From NCBI RefSeq assembly GCF_029589435.1, contig NZ_JARRAG010000002.1, forward strand, positions 2,852,001-2,916,000: 64,000 nucleotides of DNA, given 5' to 3'. Positions within the stretch are counted from its first letter, which is position 1; each line of letters opens with the position of its first letter. The notes beneath the pieces are model-generated. The model saw nothing but the letters and a program-made list of their open reading frames with translations. It searched no databases and was not told the DNA's origin. Source of the stretch: Paludisphaera mucosa (GTDB lineage: Bacteria > Planctomycetota > Planctomycetia > Isosphaerales > Isosphaeraceae). Shown piece by piece: positions 9,154 through 18,078 of this stretch. Both the position numbers and the translations under genes were made by a program.

Positions 9154-10548
9154 CTATTTCGCCTTGAGCGTCGCCTCGGCGGTCTCGCCGCCCTTCAATT
9201 CGACCGTGATCCGTTCGCTTCGCTCATCGCTGGAACCGGGATTGGGCTGGCCCCAGATCACGTATCGGCCCGGCGGCACGATCTCGAAGGCCAGTTGGTT
9301 CCTGGCGTCGACGTCCCCGACGCCGCCGAACGATCCCTCGGCCTCGCCCCCCTCGGGCTCGATCTTGACCATGTATCCCCCGGGCCTCGCCGCGCCGCCG
9401 AAATCCACCGTCACACGGACGCCCGAGGCTTTCATCATCGTCAAGGCGACGTCTTCCGCGGGGCTCGTGATCGACAGGCCGAGTCCGGGTCGGCAATAGC
9501 CCGGCTTGAAGAGCCACACGCTCGCCGTCCCCTCCGGCACCGGCTCGGCCCGGAAACGGCCGTCGGCGTCGGTCGTGCAGCGGTATTCGCGAGACGACTC
9601 GTAGCGTCCTCCGGATTTCGGCTGCACGTTATCGAGCCTCACCTCGACCCCAGCGAGCGGACCGCCGGCCTCGTCGACGATCCGCCCCGACACGGACGCC
9701 GCCGCGGCGAGCCCGCAATCGAACGGCTGCCATCGGGGCTGTTCGTCGGCCTGGACGTACCCGGCCACCCGGGGGACGAACCCTTCTGCCGAGACCACCA
9801 CTCGGTGCCAGCCCGCGGGCGAGCGCCTCATGACCCAATGGCCCTGGGCGTCCGTCGTGGCCTCGACCGCGAGCGGATAGGCGTATCCACCCTTCTCCTG
9901 CGGCTCGACCCGCTCCAGCCTCACCGTGGCGGCGATCGGTCGCCCGCTCGACAGTTCCGCGACCTTCCCTTCCAGCACCCGGCCGTCGGCCGCGGTGAAC
10001 CCGTGGGCCTCCAGGCGTTGGTCGACGACCGTGAGACCGTCGGGCACGACGACGTCCGACCAGCGGATCTCGTCCGTGAAGACGTCGAGCTGGGCGGGCG
10101 GCGTGTCGTCGTCCGGTTCGGTCGGGTTCAGGTCGGCCGGCATTTCGTGGAGGCGCTCCCAGTTCGTCGCCTGCCAGACCATCAGGACCCAGTCGACCTT
10201 GACGCGCTTCTGCGGCTCGCCGTTCGGGGCCAGCCAGAAGCTGTAGCCGACGCCGTCGTGGACGACGACCCGCCGGGTTTTCGCATCGACCCTCGCGAAC
10301 TCGGCGAGGACGGCGTTCAGGGCGTTGGCGTCGCCGCGGCATTCGGAATGCCATTGGCCGCCCCCGAAGGGCGGGCCCTCCCACCAGGCGACCCGGCTGG
10401 GATGGTTGAAGATCCCCGCCGCCCCGGTAGGCCAGCCCGGATCATGCAACGGCTTGTTGCCGGCGTCGCCGCGGATCAACGCTTTCGCCTCCCGAGGGGA
10501 AGCTGCGGCGAGCAGGACGATCACGAGGGTCGTCGCGATTCTGGTCAT
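9154..10548 (-). CDS. Secreted protein with carboxypeptidase-regulatory-like (beta-sandwich) domains
   Basis: A 464-residue protein starting at 10548, where a GGGAGG box lies six bases upstream of the ATG; the in-frame extension further upstream lacks support. Residues 1-23 form a signal peptide (MTRIATTLVIVLLAAASPREAKA). Residues about 30-160 are an unrecognised globular region rich in Trp. The rest contains repeated CarboxypepD_reg-type sandwich segments, for example GKVAELSSGRPIAATVRLE and SGRIVDEAGGPLAGVEVRLD, with the usual TTDADGRF turn. Such domains are structural or binding modules in planctomycete cell-surface proteins. No catalytic motif is seen. Probably periplasmic or surface-exposed; the function is unknown. 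Confidence 0.75.
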   Translation of the reverse strand: MTRIATTLVIVLLAAASPREAKALIRGDAGNKPLHDPGWPTGAAGIFNHPSRVAWWEGPPFGGGQWHSECRGDANALNAVLAEFARVDAKTRRVVVHDGVGYSFWLAPNGEPQKRVKVDWVLMVWQATNWERLHEMPADLNPTEPDDDTPPAQLDVFTDEIRWSDVVVPDGLTVVDQRLEAHGFTAADGRVLEGKVAELSSGRPIAATVRLERVEPQEKGGYAYPLAVEATTDAQGHWVMRRSPAGWHRVVVSAEGFVPRVAGYVQADEQPRWQPFDCGLAAAASVSGRIVDEAGGPLAGVEVRLDNVQPKSGGRYESSREYRCTTDADGRFRAEPVPEGTASVWLFKPGYCRPGLGLSITSPAEDVALTMMKASGVRVTVDFGGAARPGGYMVKIEPEGGEAEGSFGGVGDVDARNQLAFEIVPPGRYVIWGQPNPGSSDERSERITVELKGGETAEATLKAK

Positions 10549-10683
10549 GGCACTCCCTCCCAGGACGATTTGGAGAGTCGCACGCAGGGTCGACGCATGA
10601 GCGAGAGGTTTCTTAGATGGTGGACGCCGACGGCGGCCTGAGCGTGCGGACTGGAAGGTTTCCAAGGTCGCTGCGGCCGCTGA

Positions 10684-12036
10684 TCACCCCGCTTCCGCCA
10701 GCGCCGGAGGCATCGCCGTGGCCGAGGCCGCGCCCACGCCCGGCAGGATGCCCAGGCGGACGTAGATCGGCCGGGCGTGGCTCCGCAGCCGGGGCAGTTG
10801 CATGGCGAAAGCCAGGCCGCCCAGCAGGACCAGGACTCCCGACCCCAGGACGACGTTGCGAGCGCCGGCCACCCCCGCGAGCCACCCGCTCAGCAGGCTC
10901 CCGAACGGGGCCGCACCCTGGAAGGCCATCCCGTAGAAGCCCATCACCCGGCCCCGCTTGTCCTCGTCGACCATCGTCTGGATCAGGGTATTCGACGCCG
11001 CCATCTGGACCATCATCCCGGCCCCGGTCGCCGTCAGCATGGCGGCCGACAGCCACAGCGATCCGGAACGTGAGAATCCCGCCAGCCCTAGCCCGAGGAG
11101 AACAGCCGCGGCCACGATCACCCGGCCCAGCCCGAGGACCGAGGGCCGCGAGGCCAGGTAGAGGGCCCCGCACAAGGCCCCCAGTCCGGTCGCCGCCGAC
11201 AGCACGCCGAGCGTGTGCGGCCCCCCGCCGAGCACCTGAGCCGCGAACACCGGCAAGAGCACCGTCTGGGGCATGGTGGCGAAGCTAATCAAGGCCAGCA
11301 GGAGCAGCAAGGCCCGGATCGGCGGGAAGCCGAACGCGTACCGCGCCCCCTCGACCAGATGCCGCCCGACCGACTCGGCAGAGGCCCTCATGGGCCGCGA
11401 CGGCAGGCGCATCGCCGTCAGGGCCGCGACCACCGCCACGTAGCTGACCGCGTCGACGACGAAGCACCACGCCTCGCCCGCTGCGGCGATCACGGCACCG
11501 GCGAGCGCCGGGCCGACGAGCCGCGCGCCGTTGACCAGCGACGAATTCAGGGCGATGGCGTTGGGCAAGTCCTCGCGACGACCCACCATCTCGACTAACA
11601 GGGACTGCCGGGCCGGCATATCGAACGCGTTGATCGCTCCTTGCGCAGCGCTCAGGACGACGATCAGCCATATCGAGGCGGCCCCCCCCTCGGCGCGGAA
11701 CGCCACCCAAGCGAGGGCCGCCGACTGAACGAGCGAAAGCACCTGGGTGACCACCATCACGCGGTGACGATCCCAGCGGTCCACGAACACCCCGGCCAAT
11801 GGGCCGAGGAAAAACGTCGGGGCGAGGCCCGCGAAGCTGACGACCCCGAGCAGCCACGGGGCCTCCGCGCCGCCAAGGCGGAAGACCAGCCACCCGGTCG
11901 CGAGCCGGGTCATCCAGGTGCCGACGAGGGAGACGCCTTGCCCCGCGAAGAAGAGCCGATAATTCCGGTTCCCGAACGCTCGGCCCATCGCGCTGAGCCG
12001 TGATCGCCGATCCGGCTCCGCGTCATCCGTCGACAT
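10684..12036 (-). CDS. MFS transporter, EntS/DHA3-like exporter
   Basis: A 450-residue protein with about twelve transmembrane helices. The N-terminal part FGNRNYRLFFAGQGVSLVGT is the hallmark of the MFS_3/EntS family (enterobactin exporter and DHA3-type drug efflux), followed by the cytoplasmic loop DRWDRHRV and the characteristic AFDMPARQSLLVEMV segment. It is expected to use the proton gradient to export a small molecule, such as a siderophore or drug, across the inner membrane. No siderophore biosynthesis genes are nearby, so the substrate is open. It is transcribed alone, with 303 bases between it and the next upstream gene. Confidence 0.88.
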   Translation of the reverse strand: MSTDDAEPDRRSRLSAMGRAFGNRNYRLFFAGQGVSLVGTWMTRLATGWLVFRLGGAEAPWLLGVVSFAGLAPTFFLGPLAGVFVDRWDRHRVMVVTQVLSLVQSAALAWVAFRAEGGAASIWLIVVLSAAQGAINAFDMPARQSLLVEMVGRREDLPNAIALNSSLVNGARLVGPALAGAVIAAAGEAWCFVVDAVSYVAVVAALTAMRLPSRPMRASAESVGRHLVEGARYAFGFPPIRALLLLLALISFATMPQTVLLPVFAAQVLGGGPHTLGVLSAATGLGALCGALYLASRPSVLGLGRVIVAAAVLLGLGLAGFSRSGSLWLSAAMLTATGAGMMVQMAASNTLIQTMVDEDKRGRVMGFYGMAFQGAAPFGSLLSGWLAGVAGARNVVLGSGVLVLLGGLAFAMQLPRLRSHARPIYVRLGILPGVGAASATAMPPALAEAG

Positions 12037-12339
12037 GCTCGCCCCTCTTTAGCTCCTGGCACCCCGAAGGTCGAGTAATCCCCGGCCCCGGGTGCGACGT
12101 TTTCGAACCTTGCGAGGCAACACGCATGCCGTCGGGGCCGGCGAAGGGGCCTGTCGATATCGCTGACCGAAAATAGGAAGTCGCGAATTCTCACGGCGGC
12201 CGCCCCGTCCCCTACGGTCGCAACGTTCCAATACCGGGAGCCTCGGGGCGACGTTGCAGATCAGAACTCCAAGCGGGCGGCGGGCGGCGAAGCGGCGGAA
12301 CCGGTCGCAGACCCGGCAGGTATAAAAGCTCTCGGCCAC
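12037..12339. other. Intergenic stretch, no convincing gene
   Basis: About 300 bases between the MFS gene and the GT39-like gene, both on the minus strand. A GTG-started frame of 96 codons follows directly in frame after the stop of the GT39-like gene, but its composition is Arg-rich and it has no ribosome binding site. I see no clear terminator or promoter and make no gene call. Confidence 0.4.
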
Positions 12340-13608
12340 TCACTCCATGAACCGATTCCGGCGCAAGTCGCCATGGCGGTTGAACTCGCGGGTGTGGGGC
12401 GGAACGGCCTCGTGGAGAGTGTCCCAAGTCGGGTAGACGACGAGGAAGGCCAGCACGGCGACGCACCAGGCGAATCCGCGGTGGCGACGGACGTGCTGCA
12501 CGCCCTCGGCGATCATGATGAAGCACGCCGGGGCCAGCCAGAGAATCAGGCGGCCGTGGAAGGGATATCGACGGACCACAGAGGCGGCGAACGCCAGCGC
12601 CATGGGCAGGACCAGCATCGCCAGCGCCCCGGCATCGCGGCGGGCGAGCCGAAGCGAGCCCTGCACCAGGATCACGAGCGCGAAGAGAGCGAAGAAATAG
12701 GAGAGCATCCTGGGCGTGAGGTTCAACGGCGTGACGAACGTCTCCAGGACGATCCCTATCGCCTGCGCCACGTCCGCCCGGCTCCGGGGCGGGAACGGCG
12801 GGAAGGCGAAATTCCAGAAGACGTACATCGACGTCGCCGGCCCGAGCAGCCGGCTTGAGATGCGATGGGCGACCAGCACGCTCGCCGCCCAGACGGCGGC
12901 CAACGCCAGCAACTCGGCGGCATCGCGGCGACGGCCTCGGCGCACCCGATCCAAGAGGAGCGCGAGGCCGCAGCCGGCGACTACGAAAGCGGCTGGGAAC
13001 GAAATCCAGGGCGACGCCGTGGCCAGGATCGCCAGGCCCGCGCGACGACTCGAGCTGGGGGCGTCGCGAAGCTCATTCAGACTGAGGAGCGTGATCAGGA
13101 GGGCCGACGCCACGTCCGATGAGTACGGCTTCAGTTCGTTGGAATAGTAGGTCAGGTCGTCGGAGAATGCGAAGAGGACCATCGCCAGCACGGCCGTCGA
13201 CGGTGACAGGAGCCGTTTCACCAGCGCGCGGAAGATGACGAGCGAGGCGAGCCCGCACGCCAGGGGGATCAGGCGGGTCGCATAGGGCGAGGAGCCGAGC
13301 AGGCTGATGACGATCCTCTCGGCCGCCAGGAAGGCCGGAGGCGCCAGTTGGTCGGAGGTCAGCGGGCCCGAGAAGTCGAACGCCGCGCGGTCGCGCAGGT
13401 TCCCTAGCAGCGAGCCCTCGTCCATCCAGTAGCTGCGACCCTGGAGGTAGACCCAGATCCTCAACGCCGCCCCGAGACAGGCGCAGACGGTGAGCGGACG
13501 CCGAGCGATCACATCGAACACGCGGTCGAGCAACGGCGTCAGGTCGACGGGGCGCGACAGGCCTTGGAGGATGGGCACGAGCGGAAGTCTCTTCGACCGG
13601 CGAAACAT
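12340..13608 (-). CDS. GT39-like multi-pass membrane glycosyltransferase
   Basis: A 422-residue integral membrane protein with roughly ten hydrophobic helices. The first periplasmic loop carries SYWMDEGSLLGNLRDR, matching the acidic (D/E)E catalytic-loop signature of PMT/ArnT-type (GT39, PF13231-like) enzymes, which transfer a sugar from a polyprenyl-phosphate donor to lipids or proteins on the outer face of the inner membrane. A second conserved-looking element is TYYSNELKPYSSD, typical of planctomycete members. The gene stands alone; no polyprenyl-phosphate sugar synthase is adjacent. The donor and acceptor are unknown. Confidence 0.75.
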   Translation of the reverse strand: MFRRSKRLPLVPILQGLSRPVDLTPLLDRVFDVIARRPLTVCACLGAALRIWVYLQGRSYWMDEGSLLGNLRDRAAFDFSGPLTSDQLAPPAFLAAERIVISLLGSSPYATRLIPLACGLASLVIFRALVKRLLSPSTAVLAMVLFAFSDDLTYYSNELKPYSSDVASALLITLLSLNELRDAPSSSRRAGLAILATASPWISFPAAFVVAGCGLALLLDRVRRGRRRDAAELLALAAVWAASVLVAHRISSRLLGPATSMYVFWNFAFPPFPPRSRADVAQAIGIVLETFVTPLNLTPRMLSYFFALFALVILVQGSLRLARRDAGALAMLVLPMALAFAASVVRRYPFHGRLILWLAPACFIMIAEGVQHVRRHRGFAWCVAVLAFLVVYPTWDTLHEAVPPHTREFNRHGDLRRNRFME

Positions 13609-13758
13609 TCATCGACTCAACGGCGGGCCGTCGCGGTCGTGACGGGCGGCGACAGGTCGCGTGCGTGCGGCCCTCCCGATAGACTGAGGCGACTCGCCCG
13701 GTCAGCCTATCCGATCCCGCGGCGAAGCGCCATGGGTGGGGCCGAGGAGGGCCGGGAA

Positions 13759-14380
13759 ATGAAGTCGACCTGGAGTATCGCGATCTGCCTCGTTGTGGGG
13801 GCACTCGCCCCGATTCTAGGTGCCCAGGGCGGCCGCAGCGTCCGGGGGATGGAACAGGGGCAGACGGCGGCGGGTCCGGCGGCAAGTGAGAACCCCGAGC
13901 TGGAAGGGCTCCATGCCGACGATCAGGCCGATCGCATCCCGGAACCTGGCCGGGAGATCGACTTCGCCCTCGTCCTCCCTCGGGTCAGGGCCCGGGAGGC
14001 CCGCGTCAAGGAGCTCTACAAGGCGGGCGAGATCCGCACGGGCCAGGACTACCACCGGGCCGCGATGGTCCTGCAACACGCGGACGGGCCTGACGACTAC
14101 CTGCTGGCCCACGAGTTCTGCGTCGTGGCCCTGGCGAAAGGAGAGATCGACGCCCGATCCCGCCGCCGCCGCGGAGGATCGATTTCTCGTGAAGCTCGGC
14201 CGCCGTCAGCGATTCGGCACCCAATATCACAAGAGCGACCCGAACCAGCCCAAGCAACTCGACGAGGTGGGGCCGGGGGTCACGGACGTGTTGCGACGCG
14301 AGATGAACGCTCCGACCCTGGACGAGGCTCGGAATCGGGCGGCCGAGATCGCCTCGCTCTTCAAGATCAAGAAATCCTAA
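13759..14380 (+). pseudogene. Frameshifted secreted protein (DUF6624-like)
   Basis: The ATG at 13759 opens a reading frame with a signal peptide (MKSTWSIAICLVVGALAPILG) and then the family core YKAGEIRTGQDYHRAAMVLQHADG and DDYLLAHEFCVVALAKGE. From about 14150-14165 the homologous sequence continues in the next frame (AAAAEDRFLVKLGRRQRFGT...) to the TAA at 14378-14380. A two-base loss, or one-base gain, in the CGC-rich run at 14155-14170 would explain this. Related proteins have a QHG..DYLLAH core and unknown function. Either a recent pseudogene or a sequencing error in a GC-rich run; apart from the shift the two halves look intact. Confidence 0.6.
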
Positions 14381-14461
14381 CGCAGCGTCCGTCCCCACCC
14401 CCTCGCTTCGGATTGCTTCGGCGGGATCCCGAGCCAATCGCTACTTCAGGAATCTGCACCG

Positions 14462-15124
14462 ATGCGAATTCTTTGGTACGGCCACGCCGCGTTTCTGATC
14501 GAAAATCCGGGCGTCCGGATCATCGTCGACCCCTTTCGCGCGCCCGACTCGGGCGGCTATGAGCCGATCGACGAGCCGGCCGACGTCGTGGTCGTCAGCC
14601 ACGAGAACGACCGCTATCACAGCCATCTCGGGCAGATCATCCCGCCGTTCCACGTCATTCGGGCCCTTAACCTGGGCGAGGCGGGCGAGAGTTTTCGCGG
14701 GGTCCTCTTCGAGGCGATCCGTGTGTTCGAGTCGCCCGAACGGAAGCCTGAGGACGAGGTGACGATCATCCACTTCCGTACCGAGGGGCTGCACGTCGTC
14801 TTCCTGGGAGACCTGGGCCACCTCTTGACGGAGTCCGAGCTGACACCGATCCGCGGTGCCGACGTGCTCCTAATCCCCGCAGGCGGCACGCCGACGATCG
14901 ACCTGGACGAGATCCCCGCCCTCCTCGACGCGATCGACCCCAGGATCGTCGTGCCGATGCACTACAAGACTCCGAAGATCAACCTGAACATCCAGCCCCT
15001 GGAGCGGTTCCTCGAACGCCTTCCCGACGATCCCATCGTCGCCGTCGATGGGTCGGAGTTCACGGTCGACACGGCGTCGCTGCCCTCACGGCGGACCATC
15101 TATCGAATGGAACATGCACGTTGA
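14462..15124 (+). CDS. MBL-fold metal-dependent hydrolase, UlaG-like
   Basis: A 220-residue cytoplasmic protein of the beta-lactamase-like fold: GHAAFLIE and IIVDPF at the N-terminus, a metal motif written HENDRYHSH (residues about 43-51) in place of classical HxHxDH, LGDLGH in the middle and VPMHYKTP near the C-terminus. This pattern fits the UlaG-like/YfhI group that cleaves phosphodiester or lactone-type bonds with bound divalent metal. Length is normal for the group. The substrate cannot be predicted. It lies 82 bases after the broken secreted protein and 138 bases before the aldo/keto reductase, which has its own promoter. Confidence 0.85.
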   Translation: MRILWYGHAAFLIENPGVRIIVDPFRAPDSGGYEPIDEPADVVVVSHENDRYHSHLGQIIPPFHVIRALNLGEAGESFRGVLFEAIRVFESPERKPEDEVTIIHFRTEGLHVVFLGDLGHLLTESELTPIRGADVLLIPAGGTPTIDLDEIPALLDAIDPRIVVPMHYKTPKINLNIQPLERFLERLPDDPIVAVDGSEFTVDTASLPSRRTIYRMEHAR

Positions 15125-15165
15125 AGGCGGGCCGACAACCCTCTTCTCGAATTCCGGTCGGCGAC

Positions 15166-15209
15166 TTGACGCCGAAGTCGACGAAGTTACATTTAGTGTA
15201 ATCTGTAAC
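15166..15209 (+). promoter_or_regulatory. Promoter with overlapping TetR-type operator for the AKR-TetR operon
   Basis: An AT-rich island in GC-rich DNA. TTGACG at 15166-15171 and TACATT at 15188-15193, spaced 16 bases, form a plausible sigma-70 promoter. Overlapping the -10 box is a dyad: TTACA at 15187-15191 and TGTAA at 15197-15201 around five bases, plus a second repeat GTTACA (15186-15191) / TGTAAC (15204-15209). Dyads of this size and position are typical TetR-family operators, and a TetR gene is the second gene downstream. Autoregulation is inferred. Confidence 0.65.
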
Positions 15210-15262
15210 CGTGGCGGCCCCACGTGGATCGTCCTATCGACACGACATTCCGGAGCAATTCC

Positions 15263-16243
15263 ATGGAGATGCGACGTTTGGGGGTCGAAGGCCCGCTGGT
15301 TTCGGCGGTGGGGCTGGGATGCATGGGAATGTCGGATTTCTACGGCCCGGCGGACGAGGGGGAGAGCGTCGCGACGATCCACGAGGCGATCGATCGCGGG
15401 GTGACTTTTCTGAACACCGGCGACTTCTACGGGATGGGGCACAACGAGCTGCTGATCGCGCGGGCGATCGAGGGGCGTCGCGACCGTGTCTTCATCTCGG
15501 TGAAGTTCGGGGCGCTCCGGACGCCCGACGCGCGGTTCATCGGGTTCGACGGTCGGCCGGCCGCGGTCAGGACGTTCCTGGCCTACAGCTTGAAGCGGCT
15601 CAAGACGGACTACATCGATCTGTACCAGCCGGCTCGAGTCGATCCTTCGGTCCCGATCGAGGAGACCGTGGGCGCGATCGCCGAGATGGTCCAGGCGGGC
15701 TATGTGCGACACATCGGCCTCAGCGAGGCGTCGGCCGCTACGGTGAAGCGAGCGCAGGCGGTCCACCCGATCGCGGCGCTGGAGACCGAGTATGCCGTGC
15801 TGACGCGCGAGGTCGAGGCCGAGATCCTGCCGGCGCTCCGAGAGCTGGGCATCGCGACCGTTGCCTACGGCGTCCTCTCGCGGGGCCTGATCGGAGGCGT
15901 GTCGAAGGGGCCGGGGGCGGCCGGGGATCACCGGTCGATGCTCCCTCGTTTCCAGGGCGATAACGTGGGCGCGAACGCGAAGCTGGTTGACGCCCTGGAC
16001 GCGATCGCGCGAGAGAAGGGCGCGACGGGGGCGCAGCTCGCCATTGCGTGGGTCCTCGCGCGAGGCCAGGATGTCATACCGCTGATCGGCGCCCGGACCC
16101 GGATCCGGCTGGCCGAGGCGATCCCCGCGCTTGACCTGACGTTGACAGCCGACGACCTGGCGCGGATCGACGCGGCCTTTCCCGTCGGCGCGGCGGCCGG
16201 CGATCGCTACGACAAGCACGGTATGGCGATGGTCAACCGCTGA
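15263..16243 (+). CDS. Aldo/keto reductase
   Basis: A 326-residue NADPH-dependent reductase with the TIM-barrel AKR signature: NTGDFYGMGHNE carries the catalytic Asp and Tyr and ISVKFG the Lys. The fourth tetrad residue, normally His in LxQxH, is replaced (LYQPARVDP), as is common in this bacterial subgroup. C-terminal VIPLIGARTRIRL contributes to cofactor binding. I place the start at the ATG at 15263, which has GGAG upstream; a GTG- or ATG-type extension to 15224 is possible but less likely. It reduces aldehydes or ketones in the cytoplasm. The TetR gene follows after 37 bases, suggesting an inducible detoxification pair controlled by the palindrome at 15186-15209. Confidence 0.9.
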   Translation: MEMRRLGVEGPLVSAVGLGCMGMSDFYGPADEGESVATIHEAIDRGVTFLNTGDFYGMGHNELLIARAIEGRRDRVFISVKFGALRTPDARFIGFDGRPAAVRTFLAYSLKRLKTDYIDLYQPARVDPSVPIEETVGAIAEMVQAGYVRHIGLSEASAATVKRAQAVHPIAALETEYAVLTREVEAEILPALRELGIATVAYGVLSRGLIGGVSKGPGAAGDHRSMLPRFQGDNVGANAKLVDALDAIAREKGATGAQLAIAWVLARGQDVIPLIGARTRIRLAEAIPALDLTLTADDLARIDAAFPVGAAAGDRYDKHGMAMVNR

Positions 16244-16280
16244 CCGTGGCCGACTCGCCACGCTTCGGCCCGGGGGCCTC

Positions 16281-16892
16281 ATGGCTCGCACGCGAAAGAG
16301 CGACACGACTGACGCCCAGCGCCAGCGGATCCTGGACGCGGCCGAGGTGGTGCTCCGCCGTCACGGTCCGGGAAAGACCAACGTCGTCGACGTCGCGCGC
16401 GAGTTGGGGCAGACGCACGCCAGCGTCTATCGCTACTTCGCCAGCAAGGCCGAGCTGTTCGACGCCCTCGTCGAACGCTGGCTCTCGCGAGTCTCCGAGC
16501 CCCTGGAAGCGATCGCCCGGAGCAATAGCCCGGCGGGCGAACGCCTACAGCGGTGGCTGATGGCGCTTTTTCGCTCAAAAGTCCGCAAAGTCACCGCCGA
16601 CCCAGAGTTGTTCATGACTTATCAGGCGATCGCCGCCGACTCTCCCACGTCCGTCGCGCGGCACCTTGCGATGATGGACGAACACGTCGCGACGATGGTG
16701 TCCGACGGCGTCGCGTCCGGCGAGTTTCCATCGGAAACCGATCCTCATCGAGCCGCCCGGGCGATTCTTAGCGGCTCGATCCGTTTCCACCACCCGGGGC
16801 TCCTGGCGACCTCCCCAGGACCGCCGGGCGAGCAGGAAGCCGAAGACGTTTTCGCCCTACTCCTCGCGGGCCTTTCGGCCCGGGGCCGATGA
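16281..16892 (+). CDS. TetR/AcrR family transcriptional regulator
   Basis: A 203-residue repressor. Residues about 10-57 form the TetR helix-turn-helix (RQRILDAAEVVLRRHG, then ARELGQTHASVYRYFASKAE), followed by a helical ligand-binding and dimerisation domain with the C-terminal part FALLLAGLSARG. It closely follows the aldo/keto reductase on the same strand and very likely represses it by binding the dyad that overlaps their promoter. The inducing ligand is unknown but is plausibly the reductase substrate or a related aldehyde. It faces the ABC transporter genes tail to tail, 18 bases apart. Confidence 0.9.
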   Translation: MARTRKSDTTDAQRQRILDAAEVVLRRHGPGKTNVVDVARELGQTHASVYRYFASKAELFDALVERWLSRVSEPLEAIARSNSPAGERLQRWLMALFRSKVRKVTADPELFMTYQAIAADSPTSVARHLAMMDEHVATMVSDGVASGEFPSETDPHRAARAILSGSIRFHHPGLLATSPGPPGEQEAEDVFALLLAGLSARGR

Positions 16893-16910
16893 CGACTCGG
16901 GCCGATCCGA

Positions 16911-18071
16911 TCAAAGCTCGCGGAGGGCCGAGATGACTTCCAGCCTGACCGCGCGGAGGGCGGGGATCATGCCGCCGAAGAGGCCCATGACGAGGGTCAT
17001 GATCAGGGCGACCGCCATGACCAGCGGACCGAACCGGAAGTTGATGGTGACCGAGGCGAAGGTGTTGAAATTCGACGTCTCGATCGAGAGGAAGCTCATC
17101 GGCAAGGTCGCCAGCAACCCGAGCGCGCCGCCCAGCAGGCTGAGCAGCACCGACTCTCCGAGGAAGCAGAAGAGCACGTCGCCGCGCGAGAACCCTAGGG
17201 CGCGCATCGTGCCGATCTCGCGGGTCCGCGACTTCACCGCGGAGAACATCGTGTTGGCCGCGGCGAACATCGCCCCGAAAGTCAACAAGACGGCGATGAG
17301 GGTCCCCGCGCCCTTTAGGAAGAGGCTCGACTCGGACTGGCCCGCGAAATAGGTCGACTCGGGGATCGCCGCCAGGCGGAACTGGGTGCCGTCCTCGATG
17401 TCCTTGCGGAGCTGGTCGAACGCCTTGGGGTCGGCGGCGCGGATCTGCACGCACGAGACGGAGCCGTCGCGGCCGGTGTTGCGTTCGACGTCCTTGAGGT
17501 CGGCCCAGACCTCGCTCTCGGCCGAGCTGCCGCCAGCGGTGAACACGCCGACGACGCGGTATTTCTCCTTCTCGCCGAAGACGAGCTGGCCGCCGACCTG
17601 CCCCCCTTTGTAGAGGCGGGCGATGCTCCGGCTGACGATGCACTCGCCCTTGCCGGGCTCGAAATCGCGGCCGGCCACGATCTTGAAGTCGGGCCGGAGC
17701 TTGCGCGAGGCGGGCTGGACGCCGCGGATGATCAGGTTGTTGAAGGTCTTGGCGTTACGCTCGGCGACGGCGATGTTGAGCAGTTCCTTGGCGCCGACCG
17801 GGCCGTCGGCGTCGCGGAGGATGCCGCCGAGCGTGAGCAGTTCGTCGGCCTTCTTGCCCTCGAAGCCGCCGGTGGTCTCGGCCGTCGCCCCCTTGCGCAG
17901 GATGATGAGGTCGAGCGGGTCGCCCGAGACCTTCAGGCTGTGCTCCAGCCCCTCGACCAGGCCGAACAGGATGCACGACGAGGCGACCAGCAGCGCGGTC
18001 CCGACGACCGTCATGAGAGTCGTCTTCCAGCGCACGCGGAGGTTGCGGACGTTGTACTTGAACGGGATCAT
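16911..18071 (-). CDS. ABC transporter permease, FtsX/MacB type (second permease)
   Basis: A 386-residue permease with the FtsX/MacB plan: one N-terminal helix (TLMTVVGTALLVASSCILFG), a periplasmic MacB_PCD-like domain of about 200 residues, then three helices at the C-terminus (LIAVLLTFGAMFAAANTMFS onward) with the typical cytoplasmic element SRTREIGTMRALGFSRGDV. It is the last gene of a four-gene unit: membrane-fusion protein, ATPase, permease, permease. Seven bases separate it from the preceding permease. Two different permeases for one ATPase suggest a heterodimeric LolCE- or MacB-like exporter of lipoproteins, peptides or drugs; the substrate is unknown. Confidence 0.9.
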   Translation of the reverse strand: MIPFKYNVRNLRVRWKTTLMTVVGTALLVASSCILFGLVEGLEHSLKVSGDPLDLIILRKGATAETTGGFEGKKADELLTLGGILRDADGPVGAKELLNIAVAERNAKTFNNLIIRGVQPASRKLRPDFKIVAGRDFEPGKGECIVSRSIARLYKGGQVGGQLVFGEKEKYRVVGVFTAGGSSAESEVWADLKDVERNTGRDGSVSCVQIRAADPKAFDQLRKDIEDGTQFRLAAIPESTYFAGQSESSLFLKGAGTLIAVLLTFGAMFAAANTMFSAVKSRTREIGTMRALGFSRGDVLFCFLGESVLLSLLGGALGLLATLPMSFLSIETSNFNTFASVTINFRFGPLVMAVALIMTLVMGLFGGMIPALRAVRLEVISALREL

Positions 18072-18078
18072 GGTGACC

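Noticed and set aside
12049-12339. GTG-started 96-codon frame directly after the GT39-like gene stop, with a CxxC
   Set aside because: No ribosome binding site, Arg-rich composition, no family match. It could be the tail of the GT39-like gene beyond a new stop, but nothing confirms that.
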